A stretch of 64,000 bases of DNA, from NCBI RefSeq assembly GCF_004123675.1, contig NZ_CP035417.1, positions 3,463,501 through 3,527,500 of the forward strand. Direction: 5' to 3'. The notes beneath the pieces were generated by a model. That model worked only from the letters and a program-made list of their open reading frames with translations, was not told the origin of the DNA and did no database searches. The translations under genes and the position numbers were made by a program. Below, in pieces: positions 63,165 to 64,000 of this stretch. Source of the DNA: Leisingera sp. NJS204. Lineage in GTDB: Bacteria; Pseudomonadota; Alphaproteobacteria; Rhodobacterales; Rhodobacteraceae. Every line of letters starts with the position of its first letter. Positions within the stretch are counted from its first letter, which is position 1.

Positions 63165-64000
63165 TCAAGGTATCCAGCGCTGCACCACGCGCACAGCGCG
63201 TTTCACAAAACCGCTCTCAAACAGCCGCGGGGTGAAATAGGCCCCGGCAACCCGTTTGTTAATCTCGCTGATGGAGGGGTAAGGCGCAACCATGGCTGCA
63301 ATCTGGCTCATTTTCAAACGGTTGGCCAGCGCCATCGACCACAGGCCGATCAATTCCCCCGCCTGATGGCCTGCGATGGTGGCGCCTACGGGACGGCCCT
63401 TGAAAACCATTACCTTGATGAAGCCTTTGGTCCTGCGTTCGGCAATGGCACGGTCGTTGTGATGGTAATCGAACCGTGCCACCTCCAGTTTGACACCGTA
63501 GATATCCCGCGCCTGCGCCTCGGTCAGGCCGACCTGTGCCAGTTCCGGATCGGTATAGGTGGCCCAGGGGATATGGCTGATCTTGGCCTTGGACGGCAGG
63601 CCGAACAGGGCCGAGCGGATGATTATGCCTGCGTGATAGCCCGCCACATGGGTGAACTGCAGCCCGCCGGCCACGTCGCCGATGGCATAGACGCGTTTGT
63701 TGGTGGTCAGCAGGCTGCCGTCCACCTTGATGCCGTTGCCCTTGGTTTCAATCCCGGCGGCAGCGAGGTTCAGCCGCTCCATATTGGCCTTGCGCCCCAC
63801 CGCCATCAGCAGGTGGCTGCCCCTGAACAGGCTGCCGTCCCTGGTCTCCACTTCAACCGCGCCGGCCTGACCGCCGATGCGCGAGACCATGGCGCCCTCG
63901 GCGATCTCCACGCCTTCTGCGCGCAATCTGTCCAGCACCAGCGCTGCGGCCTCCGGATCATCTTTGCCCAGCGCCTTCAGCCCTTCGATCACAGTGACCT
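63165..64000 (-). CDS. Flavoprotein pyridine nucleotide-disulfide reductase, C-terminal part
   Basis: The frame runs beyond the window end (upstream residues VTVIEG are in frame), so only about 278 C-terminal residues are here. LLMAVGRKANMERLNL and VYAIGDVAGGLQFTHVAGYH (FAD motif GD) and the dimerisation domain (TYTDPELAQVGLTEAQA, RTKGFIKVMVFKGRPVGATI) match dihydrolipoamide/mercuric-reductase-like enzymes. The usual dimer-interface HxxxxE is replaced (PYPSISEINKRV), as seen in the mercuric-reductase-like group, so substrate is uncertain. The N-terminal CxxxxC cannot be seen. Confidence 0.85.
   Translation of the reverse strand, partial: VTVIEGLKALGKDDPEAAALVLDRLRAEGVEIAEGAMVSRIGGQAGAVEVETRDGSLFRGSHLLMAVGRKANMERLNLAAAGIETKGNGIKVDGSLLTTNKRVYAIGDVAGGLQFTHVAGYHAGIIIRSALFGLPSKAKISHIPWATYTDPELAQVGLTEAQARDIYGVKLEVARFDYHHNDRAIAERRTKGFIKVMVFKGRPVGATIAGHQAGELIGLWSMALANRLKMSQIAAMVAPYPSISEINKRVAGAYFTPRLFESGFVKRAVRVVQRWIP

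Overview
The window looks like chromosomal DNA of a marine Roseobacter-group alphaproteobacterium (Rhodobacteraceae; Leisingera, Phaeobacter and Ruegeria are the closest matches I can name from memory). The grounds are GC-rich coding sequence, family-typical proteins (DUF1523, DUF599, a GT14/DUF5928-type glycosyltransferase, a Rhodobacter-type PmtA), glcDEF, creatinase, and many transporters and Rieske or hydrolase genes for methylated amines and guanidino compounds. No rRNA, CRISPR array or complete prophage is visible. All family assignments are from motif recognition, without database searches.

Layout. 1-2716: the end of a glycosyltransferase gene and a MATE exporter. 2730-9876: a quaternary-amine block with a LysR regulator, a BCCT transporter, an orphan Tat-exported binding protein, and a converging two-gene Rieske demethylase/reductase unit whose leader contains a clear cobalamin riboswitch. 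10102-11245: a DHFR-like reductase and a TetR regulator behind a perfect 39-nt palindrome. 11244-19205: an eight-gene minus-strand operon (coiled-coil protein, small membrane protein, two unknown soluble proteins, AAA+ ATPase, two membrane proteins, plus one A/T-rich gene that looks acquired). It has no assigned function and is the best candidate here for an undescribed system. 19263-29000: PssA/PmtA lipid genes, a Crp-family regulator with a HbpS-like protein, creatinase, an alpha/beta hydrolase, GabD, a globin, Hsp20 and two tandem secreted trypsin-like proteases.

29053-36679: glycolate oxidase glcDEF behind a likely operator, then small membrane or secreted proteins, rlmH, rsfS and an MscS channel. 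37006-43432: the leucine genes leuC, leuD and leuB, interrupted by a glycosyltransferase-like gene (between leuC and leuD) and by a membrane protein/secreted nuclease pair (between leuD and leuB). A 12-bp tandem repeat covers the leuD stop codon. 43556-50687: tRNA-Pro, then a complete peptide-type ABC transporter operon with its own LysR regulator. 50725-51835: mobile-DNA debris, namely an inverted tRNA-Pro 3' fragment, a rearranged IS3-like element and the beginning of a tyrosine recombinase gene.

52187-61125: a seven-gene minus-strand operon with a divergent LysR regulator. It encodes an amidinotransferase/deiminase-fold enzyme, a carbamoylase-type M20 hydrolase, a ProU-type ABC transporter and two arginase-family ureohydrolases. 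I infer a guanidino-compound uptake and nitrogen-release pathway with two parallel degradation routes. 61587-64000: tRNA-Arg, a sensor histidine kinase and the C-terminal part of a flavoprotein disulfide reductase cut by the window end.

Taken together, glycine betaine-type transport and demethylation, creatinase (which yields sarcosine and urea), PC synthesis and the guanidino operon point to a cell that salvages carbon and nitrogen from methylated and guanidino osmolytes. That metabolic theme is inference.
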